From contig CAXNMF010000001.1 in assembly GCA_964203275.1 (NCBI GenBank), positions 372,001-436,000 on the forward strand: a stretch of 64,000 nt of DNA. Reading direction: 5' to 3'. The notes below the pieces were generated by a model that worked only from the letters and a program-made list of their open reading frames with translations, had not been told where the DNA came from and did not search any database. A program made the translations under genes and the position numbers. The stretch comes from Ga0077527 sp945862135 (GTDB lineage: Bacteria > Pseudomonadota > Gammaproteobacteria > Burkholderiales > SG8-41). Positions 18,215 through 27,270 of the stretch are shown here, piece by piece. Every line of letters begins with the position of its first letter. The stretch's first letter is position 1.

Positions 18215-18232
18215 AGTTTGTCTTGTCAAACT
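18215..18232. promoter_or_regulatory. Inverted repeat, candidate operator
   Basis: Perfect inverted repeat AGTTTG-N6-CAAACT in the AT-rich gap upstream of the HTH-aminotransferase gene. Short arms and regulator-like spacing make it a candidate protein-binding site; chance cannot be excluded. Confidence 0.35.
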
Positions 18233-18249
18233 AAATTTGCCATGTTAAA

Positions 18250-18268
18250 TTACGGCTCGTTTCCGTAA
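18250..18268. promoter_or_regulatory. Second inverted repeat, candidate operator
   Basis: Perfect inverted repeat TTACGG-N7-CCGTAA, 21 bases before the start codon at 18290. It could be an autoregulatory site for the encoded HTH domain or a small RNA hairpin in the leader. Confidence 0.35.
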
Positions 18269-18289
18269 CCGTGTTCCCGGTCACCCGCC

Positions 18290-19810
18290 ATGAATTGCGC
18301 CACTCGCCTCGTCGATTTGTTCGGTAGCCAGGCCGAAGTTGCCCGCCGCTTCCGTCTCGACCGCGCGGTTGTCAATCATTGGGTCAAGTCGGGATATGTG
18401 CCGGCGCGCTGGGCGATGGAGGTCGAGCAGGTCACCGGCGGCGAAATCGCCGCGGTCGAAGTGCTCAACGAAGCCACCGCGCGCAAGCCGCTGAAGCTGA
18501 AGTCGCGGCCGGACGGGGAAAATTTTTCAGCCAACGCCACTGCAGGGAGTGAATTCAACATGGACAGATACGCGCCGAGCAAACGCATCAATTCGTTCCA
18601 CCCGCCGCAACGCACCTTGATGGGCCCCGGCCCGACGGAGATTCATCCGCGCGTGCTGACCACGATGAGCCAGCCGGCCATCGGTTATCTCGACCCGGTG
18701 TTTGTCGAGATGATGGAAGAACTGAAATCGCTGTTGCGTTACACCTACCAGACCAAAAATCCGCTGACCTTCCCGATCTCGGGCCCGGGTTCGGTGGGCA
18801 TGGAATTCTGCTTCGTCAACTTGGTGGCGCCCGGCGACAAGGTCATTGTCTGCCGCAACGGTGTGTTCGGCGGCCGCATGATCGAAAACGTCGAACGCTG
18901 CGGCGGCACGCCGATCGTTGTTGAAGACGCCTGGGGCGAACCGGTCAGCCCGCAGAAACTCGAAGACGCGCTGAAGAAAAACCCCGATGTGCGCCTGGTG
19001 GCCTTTGTCCATGCCGAAACCTCCACCGGCGTGTTGTCCGATGCCAAGACCCTGGTCGAAATCGCGCACAAATACAACGCGCTGACCATCGTCGATGCCG
19101 TGACCTCGCTCGGCGGTTCGCCAGTGCTGGTCGACGAGTGGAAAATCGACGCCGCCTACTCTGCCAGCCAGAAGTGCCTGTCGTGCACGCCGGGTCTGTC
19201 GCCGGTGACGTTCTCCGAGCGCGTGGTGGAGCGGGTCAAGTCGCGCAAGGACAAGATTCATTCGTGGTTCATGGACATGAATCTGCTGCTCGGCTACTGG
19301 GGCGAAACCACCCGTACCTATCATCACACTGCACCGACCAACTCTCTGTTTGCGTTGCATGAAGCACTGCTGCTGATTCGCGAAGAAGGTCTGGAGAACG
19401 CCTGGGCACGTGTCGATCGTCATCACACCGCGCTCAAGGCCGGTCTTGAAGCCATGGGTCTCAAATTCCTGGTCAAGCCGCCGTACCAGGCGCCGCAGAT
19501 GAACGCCGTGCTTTGTCCCGAAGGCGTCAACGAAGCGGAAGTGCGCAAGACGCTGCTCTCCGAATTCGGCCTCGAGATCGGCGCCGGCCTCGGACCGCTC
19601 GCCGGCAAGATCTGGCGCTTTGGCCTGATGGGCTATTCCTGCCGTCCGGACAACGTCATGCTTTGCCTGTCGGCACTGGGTTCGGTGCTGGAAGACATGG
19701 GCTACGCCGTCCATGTCGGTGATGCTGAAGCTGCTGCGCACGCGGCGTATGCGTCGATGCATGCCACGGCGGCGCAAGCCAAGAAGCGCAAGCCGGCCAA
19801 AGCGGCCTGA
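18290..19810 (+). CDS. Cro/YdaS-type HTH domain in frame with a class V aminotransferase
   Basis: 506 residues. Residues 1-60 (LVDLFGSQAEVARRF, then AVVNHWVKSGYVPARWAMEV) look like a Cro/YdaS helix-turn-helix. After a linker of about 25 residues, a complete class V PLP aminotransferase begins at Met91 (MDRYAPSKRINSF), with GPGPTEIHPRVL, the phosphate loop region SGPGSVGMEF, and the catalytic lysine at about Lys295 in ASQKCLSC. It is of the alanine/serine-glyoxylate type. A GGGAG lies 10 bases before the Met91 codon (ATG 18560), so the enzyme may also be made alone. Either this is a genuine fusion, or an indel has joined two genes. The tail is Ala/Lys-rich. A strong terminator follows. Confidence 0.75.
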   Translation: MNCATRLVDLFGSQAEVARRFRLDRAVVNHWVKSGYVPARWAMEVEQVTGGEIAAVEVLNEATARKPLKLKSRPDGENFSANATAGSEFNMDRYAPSKRINSFHPPQRTLMGPGPTEIHPRVLTTMSQPAIGYLDPVFVEMMEELKSLLRYTYQTKNPLTFPISGPGSVGMEFCFVNLVAPGDKVIVCRNGVFGGRMIENVERCGGTPIVVEDAWGEPVSPQKLEDALKKNPDVRLVAFVHAETSTGVLSDAKTLVEIAHKYNALTIVDAVTSLGGSPVLVDEWKIDAAYSASQKCLSCTPGLSPVTFSERVVERVKSRKDKIHSWFMDMNLLLGYWGETTRTYHHTAPTNSLFALHEALLLIREEGLENAWARVDRHHTALKAGLEAMGLKFLVKPPYQAPQMNAVLCPEGVNEAEVRKTLLSEFGLEIGAGLGPLAGKIWRFGLMGYSCRPDNVMLCLSALGSVLEDMGYAVHVGDAEAAAHAAYASMHATAAQAKKRKPAKAA

Positions 19811-19824
19811 TCAGTTTCTGGCTG

Positions 19825-19852
19825 AAAAAAGCCGCCCGCGGGCGGCCTTTTT
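19825..19852. terminator. Bidirectional intrinsic terminator
   Basis: Perfect 16-base GC palindrome (GCCGCCCG/CGGGCGGC, 19831-19846) flanked by A6 on the left and CT5 on the right. It sits between the aminotransferase gene and the convergent mgtE, so it can terminate transcription from both sides. Confidence 0.85.
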
Positions 19853-19866
19853 CATGGGCGTGCGAT

Positions 19867-21099
19867 TCAGATCAGTAGTGTGGCCAGCCCCAGCAACAAT
19901 CCCATGCTCACCACATCGGTGGCTGTGGTGAGAAAAATGCTGGAAGCGGTCGCCGGATCAAATCCAAAGCGTTTGAGTGTCAGCGGCACCATGGCGCCCG
20001 AAATGCCGCTGGCGACACAACTGCCGACGAGGGCCACCCAGACGACCAGGCTGAGCATCAGCGCGTCAGGATTGTGCTGGTAGGTCGCGACGATGAACAT
20101 GCCCAGTGCGGCGACGATGCCGGTGAACGCACCGTTCAATGCACCGAGCGACGCCTCCTTGATCACCAGTGCGCGTTCCGCCCCGGCCTTGAGTTCACCC
20201 AGCGTCATGCCGCGCAGCGTGACTGCCAGCGCCTGGCAACCGGTGTTGCCCGATTGCCCGGCAAGTATCGGCAGGAACAGTGCGAGGATGACGAGGCGGT
20301 CCACGGTGTCCTGGAAAATGGCTACGACTGCGCCGGCGACAAAAGCCGTGGCCAGATTGATCTGCAGCCAGGGATGGCGGAACTTGAAGCTGTTCGCCAA
20401 CGGTGTGGCCAGCCGTTCTTCCTTCTCCACGCCGACCATGCTGCCGACCTGCGCAGTGATTTCAAACGCCTGTTCTTCGAACATGGTCTGGCCGCGGACC
20501 AGACCGAGCAATTTGCCGTGTTCGTCGCAGACCGGATACACCGGGTAGTGACGGTCGAGCACCAGTTTCATCGCATCGGCGAGTTGCAGATCGGGTTTCA
20601 GCGTAAACGCGTTGCGCAACATGACGGAATCCAGCGGCACCTGGTCGTCTGCAAACAGCAGATCGCGCATGGTGATGATGCCGAGCAGTTTGCCGGTCTC
20701 ATCGGTGACATAGCCGTAGGTGATGAATGCGGTTCGCACCAGCGGGCGTAATTGTTCGATGGTGTCGCGCACGCTGATGTCCGGGCGGAAGACTGCGCGC
20801 GGCGCAACCATCATGCGGCCGATGGTGCCCTGTTCGAATGCCTGATTGCTGCGCCATTGCGTGGCGATTTCTTCAGGCACTGCATGCATGACGCCGTCCA
20901 CCAGACCGCCGGGCAGTTCATCCAGCACATCCTGGGTCAGCGCAGGAGCGAGTTCCTGCAATACCGCGGCGATGGTGCCGGCCGGATGTTCAGCCAGGAG
21001 TTCTGCGGCTTCTTTGGGTGAGCGAACCTTGGCCGCGAGGGCCAGTTCCCGCAGGTCCGGGCCTGCTGTTGCAGCGGTTTCGTTCTGGTTTTTTTCCAT
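19867..21099 (-). CDS. mgtE: Magnesium transporter MgtE
   Basis: 410 residues. A Mg2+ channel gated by its cytoplasmic domain. In order: the N-terminal superhelical MgtE_N domain (about 15-110), a pair of CBS domains (about 125-240, seen as GYVTDETGKLLGIITMRDLL and YPVCDEHGKLLGLV), a connecting helix, then about five transmembrane helices from residue 260. The helices contain the pore-forming motifs LPILAGQSGNTGCQ and FGFDPATASSIFLTTATDV, the latter carrying the aspartate of the selectivity filter. It is slightly shorter than usual at the N-terminus. The upstream gap holds a GCGC-rich hairpin but I see no recognised magnesium riboswitch. Confidence 0.94.
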   Translation of the reverse strand: MEKNQNETAATAGPDLRELALAAKVRSPKEAAELLAEHPAGTIAAVLQELAPALTQDVLDELPGGLVDGVMHAVPEEIATQWRSNQAFEQGTIGRMMVAPRAVFRPDISVRDTIEQLRPLVRTAFITYGYVTDETGKLLGIITMRDLLFADDQVPLDSVMLRNAFTLKPDLQLADAMKLVLDRHYPVYPVCDEHGKLLGLVRGQTMFEEQAFEITAQVGSMVGVEKEERLATPLANSFKFRHPWLQINLATAFVAGAVVAIFQDTVDRLVILALFLPILAGQSGNTGCQALAVTLRGMTLGELKAGAERALVIKEASLGALNGAFTGIVAALGMFIVATYQHNPDALMLSLVVWVALVGSCVASGISGAMVPLTLKRFGFDPATASSIFLTTATDVVSMGLLLGLATLLI

Positions 21100-21188
21100 C
21101 GCAGCGTCTCCACGTTCAGGCGCATGCGCACTGGCGCCTGCGCGGAGTATAACGAGGCTTCAAGCCGGGTGGCGCGACTTCGAGGGTT

Positions 21189-22034
21189 TTACAGTCCCAG
21201 ACGCTGCCAGATCGTGCTGGTCGGTCCAGCCTGGTTCATCGTATAGAAGTGCAGGCCGGGGGCACCTGCGGCAAGCAGGTCATCGCAAAGCCGGGTGACT
21301 ACATCAAGACCGAAGGCGCGGATCGAATCGGTGTCGTCACCGTACCCCTCAAGCTTCTTGCGGATCCAGCGCGGAATTTCCGCACCGCAGGCGTCGGAAA
21401 AGCGTGCCAGTTGCGAGAACTTGCCGATGGGCATGATGCCCGGAACAATGGGCAGATCAAGCCCCATTGCTTCACATTCGTCGACGAAATGGAAATAACA
21501 GTCGGCGTTGTAGAAATACTGCGTAATCGCGGAATGCGCGCCAGCCTCAACCTTGCGCTTGAAATTCAGCAGGTCGTCCTGGGCGTTTTTCGCCTGCGGA
21601 TGATATTCGGGATAGGCAGCAACTTCGATATGAAAATCGCCTGCAAATTCGCTGCGGATGAACGCGACCAGTTCGTTGGCGTAATGGAATTCACCGGCCG
21701 TTGCGGTCCCCGACGGTAGATCGCCGCGCAGTGCCACCAGATGGCGGATGCCGTTCTCGCGGTAGCCACGCAGGATATCGCGGATTTCGTCACGCGATGA
21801 ACCGATGCAGGAAATGTGTGGTGCGGCCGCATAACCGGCTGCCCGCAAGTCCATGACCGCACGAAGTGTGCGCTCGCGGGTTGAGCCGCCGGCGCCGTAG
21901 GTCACCGAAAAGAATTTCGGATTCAGCGGGGCCAGCTGCTTTGCCGTTTGCGCGAGTTTCTCCAGTCCTTCTGCGGTGTTTGGCGGGAAGAACTCGAAAC
22001 TGAAGGTGCGTGGAAGTTTTTTCTGTGATTGCAT
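21189..22034 (-). CDS. metF: 5,10-methylenetetrahydrofolate reductase
   Basis: 281 residues. A flavin TIM-barrel enzyme reducing methylene-THF to methyl-THF, the methyl donor for methionine synthase. Motifs FSFEFFPPNTAEG (with the catalytic glutamate), SVTYGAGGSTRERT, and LRGDLP are all present, and the C-terminus (GLHFYTMNQAGPT) is typical. It lies about 60 bases downstream of ahcY on the same strand, and metK is further upstream, so metK-ahcY-metF form a methyl-cycle unit. The reading frame is intact, unlike ahcY next to it. Confidence 0.95.
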   Translation of the reverse strand: MQSQKKLPRTFSFEFFPPNTAEGLEKLAQTAKQLAPLNPKFFSVTYGAGGSTRERTLRAVMDLRAAGYAAAPHISCIGSSRDEIRDILRGYRENGIRHLVALRGDLPSGTATAGEFHYANELVAFIRSEFAGDFHIEVAAYPEYHPQAKNAQDDLLNFKRKVEAGAHSAITQYFYNADCYFHFVDECEAMGLDLPIVPGIMPIGKFSQLARFSDACGAEIPRWIRKKLEGYGDDTDSIRAFGLDVVTRLCDDLLAAGAPGLHFYTMNQAGPTSTIWQRLGL

Positions 22035-22092
22035 GGCGGGTTGGAGGTCGGCGTGCCGGGGGTTTTAAGCCCCGGCGTTCGCCGAATCTCGA

Positions 22093-23504
22093 TCAGTAGC
22101 GGTAGTGATCGGCCTTGTAGGGGCCTTCAACCGGCATTTGCAGGTAGTCGCACTGCTTCTCGCTGAGCACGGTCAGGTCGACGCCGAGTTTCTTCAGGTG
22201 CAGGCGCGCGACCTTTTCGTCGAGATGCTTGGGCAGCACGTACACCTTGTTCTGGTATTTGCTGCCTTGCGTGTACAGCTCGAGCTGCGCCAGTGTCTGG
22301 TTGGTGAATGAGCTCGACATCACGAACGACGGGTGTCCCGTGCCGCAGCCCAGGTTCACCAGCCGGCCTTCGGCGAGGATGATCAGGCGCTTGCCGTCGG
22401 GGAAAATCACATGGTCAACCTGGGGTTTGATGTTTTCCCACTTGTACTGCTTCAGGTTGGCGATTTCGATTTCCGATGTCGAAGTGGCCGATGTTGCAGA
22501 CGATGGCGTTGTTCTTCATCGCGCTTCATGTGGTCGTGGTGTGATCACGCCCAGATTGCCGGTGGCGGTGACGAAGATGTCAGCCTTGTCGGCGGCATAG
22601 TCCATGGTCACGACGCGGATAACCTTCCATCGCCGCCTGCAGCGCGCAGATCGGATCAACTTCGGTCACCCAGACCTGGGCCGACAGCGCGCGCAGCGCC
22701 TGGGCGCTGCCCTTGCCGACGTCGCCGAAACCGCAGACCAGTGCGACCTTGCCGGCGATCATCACGTCGGTGGCGCGTTTGATCGCGTCAACCAGTGATT
22801 CGCGGCAGCCGTAGAGGTTGTCGAACTTCGATTTGGTGACCGAGTCGTTGACGTTGATCGCCGGGAAGGGCAGACGGCCTTCTTTTTCCATCTGATACAG
22901 GCGGTGCACGCCAGTGGTTGTCTCTTCAGTGACGCCTCTGATGTTTTTCTCGATGTTCGAGTAAAAGCCGGGTTGTTCTTTCAGCGTCTTGCGCATCAGC
23001 TGCGAAGAGGACGACTTCTTCCTCATTCGTGCCGTCCGGCGGTCGTGTCTTCGTTGCGCTCGTGCTGCGCGCCCAGTGTGCACCAGCAGCGTGGCGTCGC
23101 CGCCGTCGTCGAGGATCATGTTCGGCGTGCCGCCGTCCGACCATTCCAGAATGCGATGGGTGTAATCCCAGTAGTCCTCCAGCGTTTCGCCCTTGTAGGC
23201 GAAGACCGGGGATGCCGCTGGCGGCGATAGCGGCGGCAGCATGGTCCTGGGTCGAGAAGATGTTGCACGACGCCCAGCGGATGTCGGCGCCCAGATCGGC
23301 CAGCGTCTCGATCAGCACCGCGGTCTGGATGGTCATGTGCAGCGAACCGGCAATACGCGCGCCCTTGAGCGGCTTCTTGCCCTTGTATTCTTCGCGGATC
23401 GCCATCAAACCGGGCATTTCGGTTTCGGCAATGGCGATTTCCTTGCGGCCGAAGTCGGCCAGTGACATATCGGCGACTTTGTAGTCGGCGGCTTTTGCGT
23501 TCAT
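22093..23504 (-). pseudogene. ahcY: S-adenosylhomocysteinase, multiply frameshifted (probably assembly errors)
   Basis: The locus spans about 470 codons, the normal length of SAH hydrolase, which splits SAH to adenosine and homocysteine. Conserved pieces appear in sequence: the start MNAKAADYKVADMSLADFGR, IFSTQDHAAAAIAASGIP, FAYKGETLEDYW, NVNDSVTKSKFDNLYG, the NAD-binding CGFGDVGKGSAQ, and the C-terminal HPSFVMSSSFTNQ through YKADHYRY. Frame changes occur near 23209 (extra base in a G run on the plus strand), 23075, 23000, 22617, and two or three more between 22480 and 22560. Conservation resumes immediately after each, which suggests sequencing errors. AGGAG precedes the ATG, and two SAH riboswitches lie upstream. 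Confidence 0.88.
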
Positions 23505-23524
23505 TTCAGACTCCTGGATAGTTT

Positions 23525-23613
23525 GGCGGGCGCCGTTCCCAGCATGCCGTCCGAGCCTGGCCGTGTTGTGGGTCTGGAAATTCAACCCACCCGGTCGCAG
23601 CGCCCCTCGGGAG
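23525..23613 (-). promoter_or_regulatory. SAH riboswitch, ahcY-proximal copy
   Basis: Read on the minus strand, the segment follows the S-adenosylhomocysteine aptamer consensus: CCCGAGGGGCGCTGCGACCG, a variable GGGT-rich hairpin, then GCCAGGCTCGG, and finally AACGGCGCCC. CCGAG pairs with CTCGG (P1), and GGGCGC pairs with GCGCCC to form the pseudoknot. SAH riboswitches are known to switch ahcY on when SAH accumulates. It ends about 20 bases before the ahcY start. No terminator follows, so the output may be translational, acting on the AGGAG ribosome binding site. Confidence 0.9.
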
Positions 23614-23643
23614 CATGTTTTAAATGATGCGTTTTCGGTGTTA

Positions 23644-23682
23644 CAAAAAGCAAAGCGCCCGCACCGTTTCCGGTGCGAGCGC
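23644..23682 (-). terminator. Intrinsic terminator within the expression platform of the first SAH riboswitch
   Basis: On the minus strand a 12-bp stem (GCGCTCGCACCG with CGGTGCGGGCGC, loop GAAA, bases 23655-23682) is followed by TTTGCTTTTTG. The 5' side GCGCTC is the same segment that closes the SAH aptamer pseudoknot, so aptamer folding and terminator folding are mutually exclusive. Binding of SAH would therefore permit read-through. Confidence 0.85.
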
Positions 23683-23753
23683 CGTTGATATCTTTGCTGA
23701 GCCTGGCCGGTGATGGGGCTTAAACCCCACCCGGTCGCAACGCTCCTCAGCGG
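23676..23753 (-). promoter_or_regulatory. SAH riboswitch, metK-proximal copy
   Basis: A second SAH aptamer on the minus strand: CGCTGAGGAGCGTTGCGACC, a GGGTGGGG...CCCC hairpin, GGCCAGGCTCAG, and AACGGCGCTC. P1 is CTGAG with CTCAG; the pseudoknot is GAGCGT with GCGCTC. Compared with the other copy, both helices differ by paired substitutions (CCGAG/CTCGG against CTGAG/CTCAG; GGGCGC/GCGCCC against GAGCGT/GCGCTC), which supports the structure directly. It begins about 14 bases after the metK stop and is followed by its own terminator. Confidence 0.9.
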
Positions 23754-23766
23754 GGCGGATTATACC

Positions 23767-24933
<1,167 letters not shown>

Positions 24934-25033
24934 GGCTTTGAGTGTCGTCGCGGAAAGTTGATGGGGGGGTGCGGCAAAAAGGCCGCTAGAATAGCATATA
25001 ACCCCCGATTTATTAACGGATTTCCCCGACCTG

Positions 25034-25891
25034 ATGCCCCTGTTGTCCGTATTGATGCGCCTGGGCGCACGTATGCCCTTGGTGGCGCTGCATTTTTTTG
25101 GCGCGGCGTTGGGCTGGCTGGTCTACGGGGTTTCGCGAACCTATCGCCGCCGTTGCCGCGAAAACCTCAAGAGCAGTGGATTGTGTGCCGTGGAGACGGC
25201 TTATCGCGAAACCCTGCATGCTGCGGTTGCCGAAACCGGTAAAAGCATCACGGAACTGTGCCGCGTCTGGTTCGGGCAGGATGAAGAGATTGACCGGATT
25301 GTCCGCTGCGACGACTGGAATGTTGTGGAGTCGGCGCTTGGCGGCGGCAAAGGGTTGATTTTTTTGACACCGCACCTGGGATGTTTTGAGATTTCAGCCT
25401 TGTATGGCGCACGCCGTTTGCCGCTGACCATACTGTACCGGCCACCCAAGCGCGCCGGTCTCGAAGCCTTGATGCAGGCCGGTCGTCAGCGTGCGCAGGT
25501 CAAGCTGGCGCCGGCCAATCTGCACGGCGTACGCCTGTTGATCAAGGCACTGCGTCGCGGCGAGGCGATCGGCATATTGCCCGACCAGGCGCCGGGTGTC
25601 GGTGAAGGGGAATGGGCGGATTTTTTTGGCCGCCCGGCCTACACGATGACACTGGTTTCAAGGCTGCAAGCCTCGACCGGCGCTGCGGTCGTGATGGCTT
25701 TTGCCGAGCGCTTGCCGCAGGGCGCCGGGTATCGCCTGCATCTGGAGCGTGTGTCAGCCGATCCCCTGAATCCCGCCGCGCTGAATCGGGCCGTGGAACA
25801 GGTGGTGAGCCGCTGTCCGGCGCAGTACCTGTGGGGTTACAACCGCTACAAGGTGCCGGCCGGCGCTGAACCGCCGCCGGTGACTGCATGA
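25034..25891 (+). CDS. LpxL/HtrB-family lipid A acyltransferase (first copy)
   Basis: 285 residues of the lysophospholipid acyltransferase superfamily, LpxL/HtrB branch, which adds secondary acyl chains to Kdo-lipid A at the inner membrane. A hydrophobic N-terminal anchor (about residues 15-30) precedes the catalytic HX4E motif HLGCFE (His about 114; the family usually has HX4D or HX4E). ILPDQAPGVGEGEWADFFG follows, and the C-terminal YLWGYNRYK is typical. The stop overlaps the start of the next acyltransferase by four bases (ATGA), so the pair is coupled. Confidence 0.87.
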   Translation: MPLLSVLMRLGARMPLVALHFFGAALGWLVYGVSRTYRRRCRENLKSSGLCAVETAYRETLHAAVAETGKSITELCRVWFGQDEEIDRIVRCDDWNVVESALGGGKGLIFLTPHLGCFEISALYGARRLPLTILYRPPKRAGLEALMQAGRQRAQVKLAPANLHGVRLLIKALRRGEAIGILPDQAPGVGEGEWADFFGRPAYTMTLVSRLQASTGAAVVMAFAERLPQGAGYRLHLERVSADPLNPAALNRAVEQVVSRCPAQYLWGYNRYKVPAGAEPPPVTA

Positions 25892-26757
25892 TGACGCGCA
25901 TCGGGCTGGGCCTGATCTGGCTGCTGCACTGGCTGCCGCTATCCATACTGGCGCCGCTGGGTCGTGCTGCTGGCCTCTTGCTTTATGTGCTTGCGGCGGA
26001 GCGCCGTCGTGTGGTGCTGACCAATCTGCGGCTGTGTTTTCCGGAACTGAGCGAAACCGAAAGGGTGACGCTTGCGCGCAATCACTTTGCGGTGTTCATG
26101 CGTAGTCTCCTTGAACACGGGATTCTGTGGTGGGGCAGTCATGCGCGCGTATTGCGCACGGTGCGTATCGAAGGCCTGGAAAACTGGCAGGCGGTTGCGG
26201 GGCGACCGGTCATTTTTCTCGCACCGCATTTTGTCGGACTGGATATGGGCGGCATACGCATTGGTGCCGAGCACCGCGTCGTGTCGGTATACAGCAAGCA
26301 GAAGAATCCGGCTTTCGACGCGGTGCTGTATCACGGCCGCACCCGTTTCGTGATGCCGGACCTGTATTCGCGCCAGGATGGTATCCGGCCGGTCGCAAAA
26401 GCGATCAAAAAAGGTTTGCCGTTTTATTACCTGCCCGACATGGACTTCGGCGAGCGCGATTCGATTTTTGTGCCCTTCTTCGGCGTGCCGGCAGCAACGA
26501 TTACGGGGCTTGCACGCATTGCGACATTGACCGGCGCAGTGGTCGTGCCGGCAGTCACCACGCAACTGCCCGGTGGCAGCGGCTATGTGTTGCGCTTTCA
26601 TCCGGCCTGGGAGAACTTTCCCAGCGGCGACCTCGCCGCTGACACACGGCGCATGAACGGATTTATCGAAGAGCGGGTGCGCGAAATGCCGGAGCAGTAT
26701 TACTGGCTGCACAAACGGTTCAAGACGCGGCCGCAGGGTGAGCCGCGGTTTTATTGA
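25888..26757 (+). CDS. LpxL-like lipid A acyltransferase (second copy)
   Basis: 289 residues, paralogous to the gene immediately upstream and translationally coupled to it through ATGA. It has an N-terminal membrane anchor (LLHWLPLSILAPLGRAAGLL), the catalytic HX4D motif in APHFVGLDMGG (His about 114), and YLPDMDFGERDSIFVPFFG, corresponding to the acceptor-binding region. The C-terminus PEQYYWLHKRFKTRP matches the LpxL/LpxM pattern. Tandem copies suggest two secondary acylations of lipid A. Which copy adds which chain cannot be told from sequence. Confidence 0.88.
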   Translation: MMTRIGLGLIWLLHWLPLSILAPLGRAAGLLLYVLAAERRRVVLTNLRLCFPELSETERVTLARNHFAVFMRSLLEHGILWWGSHARVLRTVRIEGLENWQAVAGRPVIFLAPHFVGLDMGGIRIGAEHRVVSVYSKQKNPAFDAVLYHGRTRFVMPDLYSRQDGIRPVAKAIKKGLPFYYLPDMDFGERDSIFVPFFGVPAATITGLARIATLTGAVVVPAVTTQLPGGSGYVLRFHPAWENFPSGDLAADTRRMNGFIEERVREMPEQYYWLHKRFKTRPQGEPRFY

Positions 26758-26758
26758 A

Positions 26759-27268
26759 ATGTCCCGTCACCCGGACGGAATTTCACGGCTCGCGGATGAC
26801 GATGTCGAGGCCGTATCCGCGCTCGCCAGCGTGATCTGGCGTGCGCATTACCCGGGCATCATCAGTGTTGCGCAGATAGAATACATGCTGGCGCAGCGTT
26901 ACGACGCCCGGGTGATTCGCGAGGAACTCGCGCAACCCGATGTGTGGTGGTACAAAGAAGTGCAGCAGCAGCGCATGATCGCTTACATGGCCCTGCAGTT
27001 GGAGCCCGGTGGCGCTTCGATGAAAATCGACAAGCTGTATGTGCATCCGGCGCGGCAACGCAGCGGCAGCGGCGGGCGTTTGATCCGGCAGGCAGTTGAT
27101 GCCGCAAGGGCTGAATGTTGCGGGGAATTGGTGCTGGCGGTGAACCGCAACAATGCGTCGGCGATTGCGGCCTATTCGAAGTACGGCTTCAACATACGCG
27201 AAGCCGTGGTCAAGAACATCGGCGGCGGATTTGTAATGGATGATTACATCATGGTGAAAGCGCTTTGA
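26759..27268 (+). CDS. GNAT-family N-acetyltransferase
   Basis: About 169 residues with the GNAT fold. The acetyl-CoA-binding region is seen as IDKLYVHPARQRSGSGGRLI; the usual Q/RxxGxG/A loop here reads RQRSGSGG. It is followed by NRNNASAIAAYSKYGF, the typical C-terminal beta-bulge region. No substrate can be assigned. The ATG at 26759 directly follows the acyltransferase stop; an in-frame GTG at 26738 overlapping the previous gene is an alternative. It lies in a tight plus-strand run ending in xerC. Confidence 0.8.
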   Translation: MSRHPDGISRLADDDVEAVSALASVIWRAHYPGIISVAQIEYMLAQRYDARVIREELAQPDVWWYKEVQQQRMIAYMALQLEPGGASMKIDKLYVHPARQRSGSGGRLIRQAVDAARAECCGELVLAVNRNNASAIAAYSKYGFNIREAVVKNIGGGFVMDDYIMVKAL

Positions 27269-27270
27269 GC

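Noticed and set aside
18527..19777. A 416-residue minus-strand frame opposite the aminotransferase gene
   Set aside because: It is a shadow of high-GC codon use in the real gene, with no recognisable domain and many His/Arg residues.
22093..23504. Genuine pseudogenisation of ahcY
   Set aside because: All conserved blocks and the normal overall length remain and the breaks look like small indels in simple repeats, so assembly error is the more economical reading, although not proven.
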